Positions 1 to 5,729 of a stretch of 5,729 bases of DNA are shown here, one piece after another. The stretch lies in assembly GCA_016927675.1 (NCBI GenBank), contig JAFGMF010000123.1:1-5729 (forward strand), in the 5' to 3' direction. The position numbers and the translations under genes were made by a program. How positions within the stretch are numbered: position 1 is the first letter of the stretch; the number at the start of each line of letters is the position of its first letter. Below the pieces are notes generated by a model that saw only the letters and a list, made by a program, of their open reading frames with translations, made no database searches and was not told the origin of the DNA. Source of the DNA: Candidatus Cloacimonadota bacterium (GTDB lineage Bacteria; Cloacimonadota; Cloacimonadia; Cloacimonadales; TCS61).

Positions 1-1
1 G

Positions 2-37
2 ACTTGCTTATTTTAAGGTATAACCAGGCAAGTTTTT
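2..37 (+). terminator. Possible weak terminator-like inverted repeat at the window edge
   Basis: ACTTGC (2-7) is complementary to GCAAGT (28-33). The stem can grow inward by a T-G and a T-A pair, giving about 8 bp around a 16-nt loop. Four more T follow on the plus strand (34-37). If real, it would end a plus-strand gene lying upstream of the window and converging on amt. The stem is short and the loop is long, so a chance repeat is quite possible. Confidence 0.25.
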
Positions 38-60
38 GATAATAAATTCCTGAAATCACC

Positions 61-91
61 AAAAAAAGGTGAGCATCTGACTGCCCACCTT
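61..91 (-). terminator. Rho-independent terminator of amt
   Basis: Read on the minus strand, AAGGTGGGCA (91-82) pairs with TGCTCACCTT (75-66) in a 10-bp stem with one G-U pair and a 6-nt loop (81-76). A run of seven T follows (67-61), two of them within the stem. It begins about 22 nt after the amt stop codon. Stem, tight loop, T-run and position all fit an intrinsic terminator. It also shows that no further gene directly downstream of amt is needed to explain the transcript end. Confidence 0.88.
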
Positions 92-113
92 AAAATTCCC
101 GCATGTATGATTA

Positions 114-1319
114 TTATGTATAGGCTTCTTCTTCGTGTTGAGATTTATCCAATCCTGTCTGTTCCTGTTCTTCCGATACTCTAACAATGATGATCTTGTT
201 AATTATCCAGAGCATAATATAGGTGAACACGAATGCATATATTGCTGAACAGGTCGTGGCGATAACCTGTTTGACGAAGAAACTGGTATTGCCCAATAAA
301 AGACCGTCTGTTCCATTGGCATTGATGGCAGTACTGGCAAAAACTCCGAGTAAGATCGTTCCGATCAGACCGCCGATACCGTGTACTCCCCATACATCCA
401 GGGCATCATCCCAGCGCAGTTTATTTTTTATATGAACAGCCCAGTAACAGCCCAGTCCTGAGATAATCCCAATGATCGCCGCAGCCCATACGGGCACGAA
501 TCCAGCTGCAGGCGTGATCGTAGCCAGTCCGGCTACCGCTCCCGTCATCAAGCCGACGAATTTTGGTTTTCCTTCTTTTCTCCACTCCACGATCAACCAG
601 GTGATGGTGGCAAAGGAGGCTGCCACATCAGTGTTTAAAAAAGCCTGAACGGTTACTTCATCAACAGCAAGTTCACTGCCAGCGTTGAATCCGTACCAGC
701 CAAACCAGAGTAAACCTGTACCGATGGCAACCAGGGGGATACTATTCGGTTTTGTATTGCGATCTCTTCTCGCTCCCACAAACATCACAGAGGCGAGTGC
801 TGCAAACCCGGCGATAGTGTGAACAACAATACCACCGGCAAAATCCAGAACTCCCCAGGTAGCTAACATGCCGCCACCCCAGATCATGTGAACGAATGGG
901 TAGTAAACTAAAAGCTGCCAGAGCACTAGGAAAAACAGGTAAGCCTTGAACGAAACACGACCCGTGAAAGCTCCGGTAATCAGGGCAGGAGTAATGATCG
1001 CGAACATCATCTGGTATGAAATAAACAGATATTCCGGGATTAAACCATTCCCGGCGAATACACTGTGTATATCTACTCCCTGTAAAAACATTTTATCAAA
1101 ATTTCCAAATATGGCACCATTTCCGCTGAAACAGAGCGAATAACCCACAACATACCATAAAATTGTCGTAATTCCCAGAGACACAAAGCTCTGGATCATG
1201 ATTCCCAGGATGTTGCGTTTGGAAGCAAGACCTCCGTAAAAAAATGCCAGCCCGGGGGTCATCAGCATCACCAGGCTGGTAGCCAATAGCATAAAACCAG
1301 TTGAACCAGGTTCCCACAT
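114..1319 (-). CDS. amt: Ammonium transporter, Amt/MEP/Rh family
   Basis: This 401-residue integral inner-membrane protein conducts ammonium into the cell for nitrogen assimilation; family members work as trimers. The key pore residues, named by E. coli AmtB equivalence, are all visible. The Phe gate is F106 (in YQMMFAIIT) and F211 (in GWYGFNAGSEL). The recruitment-site residues are W147 (in MIWGGG) and S215. D159 lies in LDFAGG. The twin histidines are H167 (GGIVVHTIAG) and H313 (WGVHGIGG). The N-terminus starts directly in the first membrane helix (MWEPGSTGFMLLATSLVMLM) with no extra signal peptide, so 11 helices are expected. This short form resembles Archaeoglobus Amt-1 more than E. coli AmtB. 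The C-terminal tail GLDKSQHEEEAYT (389-401) matches the conserved cytoplasmic tail that talks to the PII protein GlnK. The start is set by an AGGAGGA box ending 4 nt before ATG. No glnK gene is adjacent within the window, although amt-glnK pairing is common. The gene is intact. Confidence 0.97.
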   Translation of the reverse strand: MWEPGSTGFMLLATSLVMLMTPGLAFFYGGLASKRNILGIMIQSFVSLGITTILWYVVGYSLCFSGNGAIFGNFDKMFLQGVDIHSVFAGNGLIPEYLFISYQMMFAIITPALITGAFTGRVSFKAYLFFLVLWQLLVYYPFVHMIWGGGMLATWGVLDFAGGIVVHTIAGFAALASVMFVGARRDRNTKPNSIPLVAIGTGLLWFGWYGFNAGSELAVDEVTVQAFLNTDVAASFATITWLIVEWRKEGKPKFVGLMTGAVAGLATITPAAGFVPVWAAAIIGIISGLGCYWAVHIKNKLRWDDALDVWGVHGIGGLIGTILLGVFASTAINANGTDGLLLGNTSFFVKQVIATTCSAIYAFVFTYIMLWIINKIIIVRVSEEQEQTGLDKSQHEEEAYT

Positions 1320-1323
1320 ATTG

Positions 1324-1330
1324 TCCTCCT
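1324..1330 (-). promoter_or_regulatory. Strong ribosome binding site of amt
   Basis: On the minus strand AGGAGGA (1330-1324) lies 4 nt before the ATG at 1319-1317. This is a near-perfect anti-16S match and fixes the amt start. It predicts efficient translation whenever the mRNA is made. Confidence 0.85.
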
Positions 1331-1415
1331 AAGGTATTAACAGAATCTGAAAAGTGTTTGGAGATAGAGACTCACCACTGCGGGGGATGATTGCCCTTAT
1401 CATTACGCATCAAAT

Positions 1416-1463
1416 CAGGATCCTGCAGGCAATTGCTGTATGCGAACTTTGGCCGCAATTGCT
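1416..1463. repeat. Cluster of palindromes upstream of amt, with a repeated GCAATTGCT
   Basis: Three perfect palindromes sit almost end to end: CAGGATCCTG (1416-1425), CCTGCAGG (1422-1429) and GCAATTGC (1429-1436). The last recurs as GCAATTGC at 1455-1462. The 9-mer GCAATTGCT is repeated exactly at 1429-1437 and 1455-1463, a 26-bp spacing. Because the core is self-complementary, the two copies can also form a 9-bp hairpin with an 18-nt loop. The cluster lies about 100-140 bp upstream of the amt start. It could be an operator for a dimeric regulator; this is inference. Confidence 0.45.
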
Positions 1464-1545
1464 CTGAAAGACTCAGAAATTTTAATATTATCATACGTCA
1501 AGAAAATGTTCATAGAAACTCAAAGAGACTTTTTATGCTATTTAG

Positions 1546-1601
1546 CTTGTCAGTTTCATCCCGAAAACATCGGAACTATGTCCTGACAAGTCAGGTTTCA
1601 T
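1546..1601. repeat. Nested inverted and direct repeats (competing hairpins)
   Basis: CTTGTCAG (1546-1553) is the exact inverse of CTGACAAG (1583-1590). Between them lies a small hairpin, CCGA (1561-1564) with TCGG (1570-1573). The right arm also takes part in a tighter hairpin, CCTGAC (1582-1587) with GTCAGG (1590-1595), so the two foldings exclude each other. A direct repeat overlaps them: GTCAGTTTCAT (1549-1559) and GTCAGGTTTCAT (1590-1601). No gene explains this structure. It may be part of a structured RNA or a dispersed intergenic repeat. Confidence 0.5.
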
Positions 1602-1618
1602 TAAGACTACGCCCTGAT

Positions 1619-1740
1619 AAAACGTTCAAAAAGCATGAAGATACCAGACCAAGGTTTATAAGCAAGCCAATGGCTTGTAAACCCTTGGCTAGATGGTGAA
1701 ACTCGCTATAACAACTTGGGATGATGCAGAACGCTTTTTT
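1619..1740 (+). ncRNA. Candidate structured RNA ending in a T-run (unknown family)
   Basis: A strong imperfect hairpin occupies 1649-1688. CCAAGG (1649-1654) pairs with CCTTGG (1683-1688), and TTTA (1655-1658) pairs with TAAA (1678-1681) past a bulged C. The inner part closes either as AAGCC/GGCTT or as a longer continuous helix. ACCA (1643-1646) and TGGT (1694-1697) extend it. Around this, AAAACGTTC (1619-1627) can pair with GAACG-c-TTTT (1729-1738), and GCAT (1633-1636) with ATGC (1724-1727). That gives a closing helix immediately before the T6 run at 1735-1740. A second CTTGG (1715-1719) could compete for CCAAG. I recognise no known RNA family; T-box, 6S, SRP, tmRNA and RNase P hallmarks are absent. 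The predicted alaS promoter is downstream, so this is not part of the proximal alaS leader. A repeat element rather than an RNA gene is an equal possibility. Confidence 0.33.
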
Positions 1741-1759
1741 CCTTTACAGATTATCCTGA

Positions 1760-1788
1760 TTGACAATTTCGTACACTACTTTTAATTA
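1760..1788 (+). promoter_or_regulatory. Predicted sigma70-type promoter of alaS
   Basis: A perfect -35 hexamer TTGACA (1760-1765) is followed after 17 bp by the AT-rich TAATTA (1783-1788); TTTAAT at 1781-1786 is an alternative -10. Transcription would start near 1794-1796, leaving a leader of about 40 nt before the alaS ATG. The -35 is excellent and the -10 moderate. The position just upstream of the alaS ribosome binding site supports the call. Confidence 0.6.
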
Positions 1789-1791
1789 AGC

Positions 1792-1814
1792 TTTGATCAG
1801 TAAATCTGGTCAAA
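1792..1814 (+). promoter_or_regulatory. Inverted repeat at the alaS transcription start (possible operator or leader hairpin)
   Basis: TTTGATCA (1792-1799) and TGGTCAAA (1807-1814) form an 8-bp inverted repeat with one mismatch (a G-U pair in RNA) around a 7-nt spacer. It sits where transcription from the predicted promoter should begin and ends 6 nt before the ribosome binding site. In E. coli, AlaRS is known to repress its own gene by binding a palindrome flanking the alaS start. This site has the matching position, but the functional link is inference. Confidence 0.45.
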
Positions 1815-1820
1815 AGTGAC

Positions 1821-1826
1821 AGAGGT
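1821..1826 (+). promoter_or_regulatory. Ribosome binding site of alaS
   Basis: AGAGGT lies 8 nt before the ATG at 1835, a good partial match to AGGAGGT. It supports this start, which also gives the normal AlaRS N-terminus (MKSSQEIRKQFIKFFEKKGH). Confidence 0.75.
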
Positions 1827-1834
1827 TAAAAAAC

Positions 1835-4681
1835 ATGAAAAGCAGCCAGGAAATCAGAAAACAGTTTATCAAATTCTTTGAAAAGAAAGGTCATAAAGCA
1901 TTTCCCTCAGCACCTGTAATCCCGATAGATGATCCCACTCTGCTCTTTACAAATGCGGGGATGAACCAGTTTAAGGAGTATTTTCTGGAACGTGTCAAAC
2001 CAGAACATACCCGGATTGTTAACAGTCAGAAATGCATTCGTGCAGGCGGGAAACACAACGATCTGGAAGAAGTCGGTCGCGACGGCTATCATCATACTTT
2101 TTTCGAGATGCTCGGTAACTGGTCTTTTGGGGATTATTATAAGAAGGAAGCAATCATCTGGGCATGGGAATTATTGACAGAGATATGGAAACTGCCCAAA
2201 GATAAACTCTATGTCACGGTTCATCATTCCGATAAAGAAGCTTTTGATTTATGGCAGACTCATACTGATGTCAATCCTGAACATATTGAATATCACGGAG
2301 ATAAGGATAATTTCTGGGAAATGGGCAATACCGGTCCCTGCGGTCCCTGCAGCGAAATCCACATAGACCGGGGAGAAAATTTCTGTAATCTCAAATCTGA
2401 TACGGAACATAAGTGCAGAATAAACGGAGATTGCCATCGGTTTATTGAATTATGGAATCTGGTGTTTATCCAGTTCAATCGAGACGAAAAAGGAGATCTC
2501 TCGCCGCTGAAATCTAAATATATTGATACTGGAGCCGGATTTGAAAGGATCTGTCAGGTGCTGCAAAATGTAAAAACCAATTACGAAACAGATCTTTTTT
2601 TACCTCTTATTAATCAGATCACCGAGTTGAGTGGAGTTCCATACCCGGAAAGCGATTACCGAAGTGAATCGGTACCTGAGCAGGAATCAACAGTGAAAGA
2701 TTATGATGGTACTTCACATCGTGTAATAGCCGATCATGTTCGCGCACTCACCTTTGCAATCGCTGATGGCGGAATGCCTTCCAATGAAGGAAGAGGCTAT
2801 GTGCTCCGGCGTCTGTTAAGGCGCGCATCCCGCCATGGCAGGCTGCTTACGCTTAATAAACCGTTTCTCTATCAGCTGATAGATATGGTGATCAAAATAA
2901 TGGGTGATCATTATCATGAGGTCAGTGAAAAGCAAAGCCATATCAAACTGGTAATCAAAGCTGAAGAAGAAAGATTCAACCTCACTCTTGATAATGGGCT
3001 GGAAAAATACAGGATTTACCGGGATGAAAAATTCAAGCAGATAATCAATCTGTTGAGATCTGTGCCAGAACTATTAGCAGATGCACCCCTTAAAGACAGG
3101 GATTTTGATCTGGAAGAATCAATTGAGGTAGATATCGGCAAATTCAACTCCGGGAATAATCGTAATTATCTGTTCAGATTTCTGGAGAAGGAATATATTT
3201 CTGAAGAAGGGAAACAACTGATAAAAGATGCTTTTACCCTGAAGGGAGAACAGGTTTTTACTCTGTATGATACCTTTGGTTTCCCCCCTGATCTGACCAG
3301 GATATTAGCTGAAGAGGACAGCCTAACAATAGATGAACAGGGCTTCCAGGAAGAAATGAAGCAACAGAAGAGCAGAGCTCGTGAAGCTGCTAAATTTGAC
3401 CTTGAAACGGAAGATATTTCCTGGATAGACTTAGTTGAATCGGATAAAGTAGAATTTCTTGGTTATGACCATTCTTCGCTGTTTTCCAGAATAGTAAGAT
3501 ATCATATCGATGATGATAATAATGTTAAAATCGTGCTCGACAGAACTCCATTTTATGCTGAATCCGGTGGTCAGGTAGCCGATACCGGCAGAATCTTCAA
3601 CGATGAATGTGAGATAACTGTTTCCGATGTACGTAAACACAACGGTCTTATTGTACATCTTGGTAAGCTGGTTTCCGGTGAGATCAACACCAAACCGGTT
3701 ACTGCCATGATCGATTCAGAGGTCAGGAAAAATACCGCCCGTAATCATACGGCAACCCATCTGCTTCACAAAGCTTTGAAAGAAGTTCTTGGGGATCACG
3801 TTCAACAGAAAGGATCCCTGGTTCACCCTGATTATCTGCGCTTTGACTTCACTCATTATGCCCAGGTCACAAACCGCCAATTGAAAGCTGTTGAACATCA
3901 GGTAAACAGAGTGGTCAGAGAATGCCTTCCCTTGAAAAGTGAAGTAAAACCGTTATTAAAAGCTAAAGAAGATGGTGCAGTTGCCCTTTTTGGAGAAAAA
4001 TACGGCAATGAGGTTAGAGTTGTCTCAATAGGAGACTATTCAATGGAACTGTGTGGCGGAACTCATCTTAATTTTTCTGGTGAAATTGGATTTTTCAAGA
4101 TAACCTCAGAATCCTCCATAGCTTCAGGCATCCGTAGAATTGAAGCCATTACCGGTGAAAGAGCAGAAAAGTACGTAGATATCCTCGAAGCGGAAATAGA
4201 CGAGGTGATCAGAAAATTGAATTCTCCCCGGCAGAATTTCCTGGAAAAACTCGAAAAAATCATAACAGACAATAAACAACTGCATCTTCAACTGCATTCG
4301 ATAAAGGTCAAATCTGCCAGTAATGTCCTCGATAAACTTGTGCAGAAAGCAACTCAAATCAATGGAATAAAAATGGCAGCAGCCAGAATCTCTGTTTCCC
4401 GGGCTGAAGTGTTGCGTCAGCTGGGTGATCAGCTTAAACAGAAACTTGGCTCAGGGATAGGAATCCTTATTGCCCCCGTCCAGGATAAAGTCGCCGTTAT
4501 GGTGGTTGTTACTCCCGATCTGACAAAACGTTTCCATGCCGGCACGATCGTTGGTAGAATTGCCAATCTATTTGATGGCAAAGGCGGCGGCAGACCTGAT
4601 ATGGCTATGGCTGGAGGGAAGCACCCGGCTAAAATTGACTCGGTTCTGAAAATGATCCCAGAGATCCTGAAAGAATATTGA
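1835..4681 (+). CDS. alaS: Alanyl-tRNA synthetase (class II, with editing and C-Ala domains)
   Basis: This cytoplasmic enzyme charges tRNA-Ala with alanine using ATP and hydrolyses mischarged Ser- or Gly-tRNA-Ala. The order of parts is complete. The class II catalytic core covers about 1-260, with FTNAGMNQFK (38-47), motif 2 around R60-G99 (including KHNDLEEVG and FEMLGNWSFGDY), TGPCGPCSEIH (166-176) and motif 3 GAGFERI (233-239). The tRNA-recognition helical domain follows, with NEGRGYVLRRLLRRA (317-331) and LYDTFGFPPDLT (477-488). The editing domain has the zinc ligands H638, H642 (HTATH), C740 and H744 (CGGTH). A coiled linker (about 775-840) leads to the C-Ala/DHHA1 domain with GGGRPDMAMAGG (917-928). 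At 948 residues it is about 70 longer than E. coli AlaRS (876, from memory). Most of the excess is a charged insertion at about 393-470, between the EEERFNLTLDNGLEKY and GEQVFTLYDT segments. Extra cysteines C184, C194 and C200 follow the CGPC motif. The gene is intact, has its own predicted promoter, and a glycosyltransferase gene follows closely. Confidence 0.98.
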   Translation: MKSSQEIRKQFIKFFEKKGHKAFPSAPVIPIDDPTLLFTNAGMNQFKEYFLERVKPEHTRIVNSQKCIRAGGKHNDLEEVGRDGYHHTFFEMLGNWSFGDYYKKEAIIWAWELLTEIWKLPKDKLYVTVHHSDKEAFDLWQTHTDVNPEHIEYHGDKDNFWEMGNTGPCGPCSEIHIDRGENFCNLKSDTEHKCRINGDCHRFIELWNLVFIQFNRDEKGDLSPLKSKYIDTGAGFERICQVLQNVKTNYETDLFLPLINQITELSGVPYPESDYRSESVPEQESTVKDYDGTSHRVIADHVRALTFAIADGGMPSNEGRGYVLRRLLRRASRHGRLLTLNKPFLYQLIDMVIKIMGDHYHEVSEKQSHIKLVIKAEEERFNLTLDNGLEKYRIYRDEKFKQIINLLRSVPELLADAPLKDRDFDLEESIEVDIGKFNSGNNRNYLFRFLEKEYISEEGKQLIKDAFTLKGEQVFTLYDTFGFPPDLTRILAEEDSLTIDEQGFQEEMKQQKSRAREAAKFDLETEDISWIDLVESDKVEFLGYDHSSLFSRIVRYHIDDDNNVKIVLDRTPFYAESGGQVADTGRIFNDECEITVSDVRKHNGLIVHLGKLVSGEINTKPVTAMIDSEVRKNTARNHTATHLLHKALKEVLGDHVQQKGSLVHPDYLRFDFTHYAQVTNRQLKAVEHQVNRVVRECLPLKSEVKPLLKAKEDGAVALFGEKYGNEVRVVSIGDYSMELCGGTHLNFSGEIGFFKITSESSIASGIRRIEAITGERAEKYVDILEAEIDEVIRKLNSPRQNFLEKLEKIITDNKQLHLQLHSIKVKSASNVLDKLVQKATQINGIKMAAARISVSRAEVLRQLGDQLKQKLGSGIGILIAPVQDKVAVMVVVTPDLTKRFHAGTIVGRIANLFDGKGGGRPDMAMAGGKHPAKIDSVLKMIPEILKEY

Positions 4682-4694
4682 CACAAAATATTCT
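4672..4694. repeat. AT-rich inverted repeat spanning the alaS stop codon
   Basis: AGAATATT (4672-4679) and AATATTCT (4687-4694) form a perfect 8-bp inverted repeat with a 7-nt loop, overlapping the TGA at 4679-4681. No T-run follows (the next bases are GAAAAAG), so it is not an intrinsic terminator. It may be a weak processing or decay hairpin between two co-transcribed genes, or simply chance in AT-rich sequence. Confidence 0.3.
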
Positions 4695-4737
4695 GAAAAA
4701 GTAAAAATTTAATATTATGCCTTCAGACAAGCAGATT

Positions 4738-5729
4738 ATGAAAAAAATCCTGATCCTGCGACTCAGCTCTATTGGTGATATAGTCCTTACCCAGCCAGTT
4801 ACAGCCGTTTTGCGGGAACAATTCCCGGATGCTGAGATTGATTACCTGACAAAACCGGCTTATCTGAAGGTTGTTCAGGCTTTCGGAACAATAGATTCAA
4901 TATATCTCTGGGAGAACAAGACCGAACTTCTGCATAATCTGCGCCAGAGAAAATATGATTTAATCATCGATCTTCATGCAAAATTGAACACAGTTTTGCT
5001 CAGCATGATCTTACCGGCCAGAAAAAAAATCACAGTAAATAAAAGGCATCTGAATCGCTTGATGCTGATCAAAAAACTTAAAAAAACCTCGGAAGATACA
5101 GCGGTGAACAGGTATCTCAAGGTGCTTGGAAAAATAGGCATCAGAAGACGGGATATCAATCCGCAACTTAAAGCTGAAAAGCAGTATCAAGCTGATATTA
5201 CAGCTCAACTCAAAAAAATAAATAAGCGACACGATGAAATTTTGGTAGGCATTTTTCCCGGAGCTCTGCACAAAACCAAACAATATCCTCCCGGACAGTA
5301 CAGTGATTTCATTTCTCTTGTGCCAACCGAGTATAAATGTATCTTTGTCTTGCTGGGTTCTCCCGCAGAAAAAGAATTGTGCCGGGAAATAAAAAACAGA
5401 ACTGCCGAAGCAGTTCATGATCTCTGCGGTGAATTATCTCTGGGACAATTGTTCTTTTTTATTCAAGAACTGGATATGGTCATTTCGGGAGATACCGGAC
5501 CGATGCATATAGCTTCAGCCTTGAATATACCACAGCTTGCCATTTTCGGTGCAACTCACCCTTGCCTGGGATTTTCTCCACAAAATCCTGACGCCCGGGT
5601 GTTGGTAGCAAATCTGAAATGCCAGCCATGTTCGCTTTACGGAAATTCTCAATGCCCACGCAAGCATTTCAAGTGTATGAGCTCAATAACTCCGCAGTTG
5701 CTTCTGGATAATTTTACAGATCATATTAA
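4738..5729 (+). CDS. Glycosyltransferase family 9 (heptosyltransferase-like), 3' end cut by the window
   Basis: My own translation of this frame gives 330 complete codons and is still open at the last two bases, so the stop lies just outside. GT9 enzymes usually have about 340-350 residues, so little is missing. The family transfers heptose or related sugars from nucleotide-activated donors onto lipopolysaccharide core or similar glycans, at the cytoplasmic face of the inner membrane. The N-terminal Rossmann start is MKKILILRLSSIGDIVLTQP, with the conserved SxGD (D14 matching the proposed catalytic Asp). The middle motif is FPGALHKTKQYP (173-184). The donor-binding motif is SGDTGPMHIASALNIPQLAIFG (250-271), with D252, G254 and H257. 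The C-terminal cysteines C295, C298, C306 and C313 form the CxxC...CP..HFxCM pattern seen in many family members. Which heptosyltransferase (WaaC, WaaF, WaaQ or other) cannot be told. An alternative ATG at 4717 adds 7 residues; neither start has a clear Shine-Dalgarno. I prefer 4738 because family members begin with MKKILIxRLSSIGD. An in-frame TAA at 4702 rules out a longer form. The gap of 56 bp (35 from 4717) after alaS, without a terminator, suggests co-transcription. Confidence 0.92.
   Translation, partial: MKKILILRLSSIGDIVLTQPVTAVLREQFPDAEIDYLTKPAYLKVVQAFGTIDSIYLWENKTELLHNLRQRKYDLIIDLHAKLNTVLLSMILPARKKITVNKRHLNRLMLIKKLKKTSEDTAVNRYLKVLGKIGIRRRDINPQLKAEKQYQADITAQLKKINKRHDEILVGIFPGALHKTKQYPPGQYSDFISLVPTEYKCIFVLLGSPAEKELCREIKNRTAEAVHDLCGELSLGQLFFFIQELDMVISGDTGPMHIASALNIPQLAIFGATHPCLGFSPQNPDARVLVANLKCQPCSLYGNSQCPRKHFKCMSSITPQLLLDNFTDHI

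Larger units (their letters stand above)
1320..1834. other. Divergent intergenic region between amt and alaS (515 bp)
   Basis: I see no convincing gene in this stretch. The only long plus-strand reading frame (1391-1699, TTG start, 102 codons) shows no recognisable family, is rich in Arg/Lys/Ser, and runs straight through strong inverted repeats, so I treat it as spurious. The region contains, in order: the amt ribosome binding site, palindromes at 1416-1463, an AT-rich stretch at about 1480-1500, a heavily folded block at 1546-1740, the alaS promoter (1760-1788), an inverted repeat (1792-1814) and the alaS ribosome binding site. The amt promoter must lie here on the minus strand, but I could not identify it with confidence; no clear sigma54 GG-N10-GC site was seen. 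Confidence 0.75.

Noticed and set aside
1320..1500. Sigma54 promoter for amt
   Set aside because: Such promoters are common before amt genes, but I found no convincing GG-N10-GC core with TGGCA/TTGC context on the minus strand.
1391..1699. 102-codon plus-strand frame in the amt-alaS intergenic region, TTG start
   Set aside because: The product has no recognisable motif, is Arg/Lys/Ser-rich, and the frame runs through several strong inverted repeats. The preceding GGGGGATGA is not a normally spaced ribosome binding site. Most likely a chance frame.
1649..1740. T-box or other amino-acid-responsive leader for alaS
   Set aside because: No T-box consensus or specifier-loop architecture is visible, and the best alaS promoter (1760-1788) lies downstream of the structured block.
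4672..4694. Terminator after alaS
   Set aside because: The stem is entirely AT-rich except for its ends and no T-run follows, so transcription is expected to continue into the glycosyltransferase gene.
5011..5418. 135-codon minus-strand frame opposite the glycosyltransferase
   Set aside because: It is the shadow of the plus-strand GT9 gene, whose translation shows clear family motifs throughout; the minus frame shows none.
5722..5729. TAA at the last three bases as the stop of the glycosyltransferase
   Set aside because: That TAA is out of frame with the GT9 reading frame, which reads ...GAT CAT ATT AA and continues beyond the window. I see no frameshift: all family motifs lie in one frame.

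Overview
The window carries three protein genes of ordinary bacterial type. The organism looks like a Gram-negative (diderm) bacterium of moderate to low GC. A family 9 glycosyltransferase (heptosyltransferase-like) points to lipopolysaccharide or a similar surface glycan. The C-terminal cysteine pattern of that enzyme (CxxC, then CP..HFxCM) and the style of the alanyl-tRNA synthetase remind me of the Bacteroidetes/Chlorobi/Cloacimonadota-like (FCB) group. The assignment rests on remembered family features, not on a search, so it is tentative.

Layout: positions 1-113 are non-coding and hold a clear rho-independent terminator for the minus-strand gene, plus a weaker inverted repeat. Positions 114-1319 (minus) encode a complete Amt-type ammonium transporter with all key pore residues and a strong Shine-Dalgarno. 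Positions 1320-1834 are a 515-bp divergent intergenic region. Next to amt it holds a cluster of palindromes. Its middle (about 1546-1740) has several nested inverted repeats and ends in a T-run. Next to alaS it has a good sigma70-type promoter, then an inverted repeat at the predicted transcription start, then a ribosome binding site. Positions 1835-4681 (plus) encode a full-length but unusually long (948 aa) alanyl-tRNA synthetase. From 4738 (or 4717) to the window edge a GT9 glycosyltransferase follows in the same direction with no terminator in the short gap. It is still open at the last base, so its stop codon lies outside the window.

The genes do not form one pathway. amt serves nitrogen uptake and is transcribed away from alaS and the glycosyltransferase, which probably share a transcript. 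I see no new defence system, mobile element, CRISPR array, tRNA or rRNA. The parts most worth a second look are non-coding: the structured block between amt and alaS, and the inverted repeat at the alaS start, which recalls the known autoregulation of E. coli alaS. In the proteins, the oddities are an extra segment of about 55-60 residues inside AlaRS and an additional cysteine cluster in its catalytic half.
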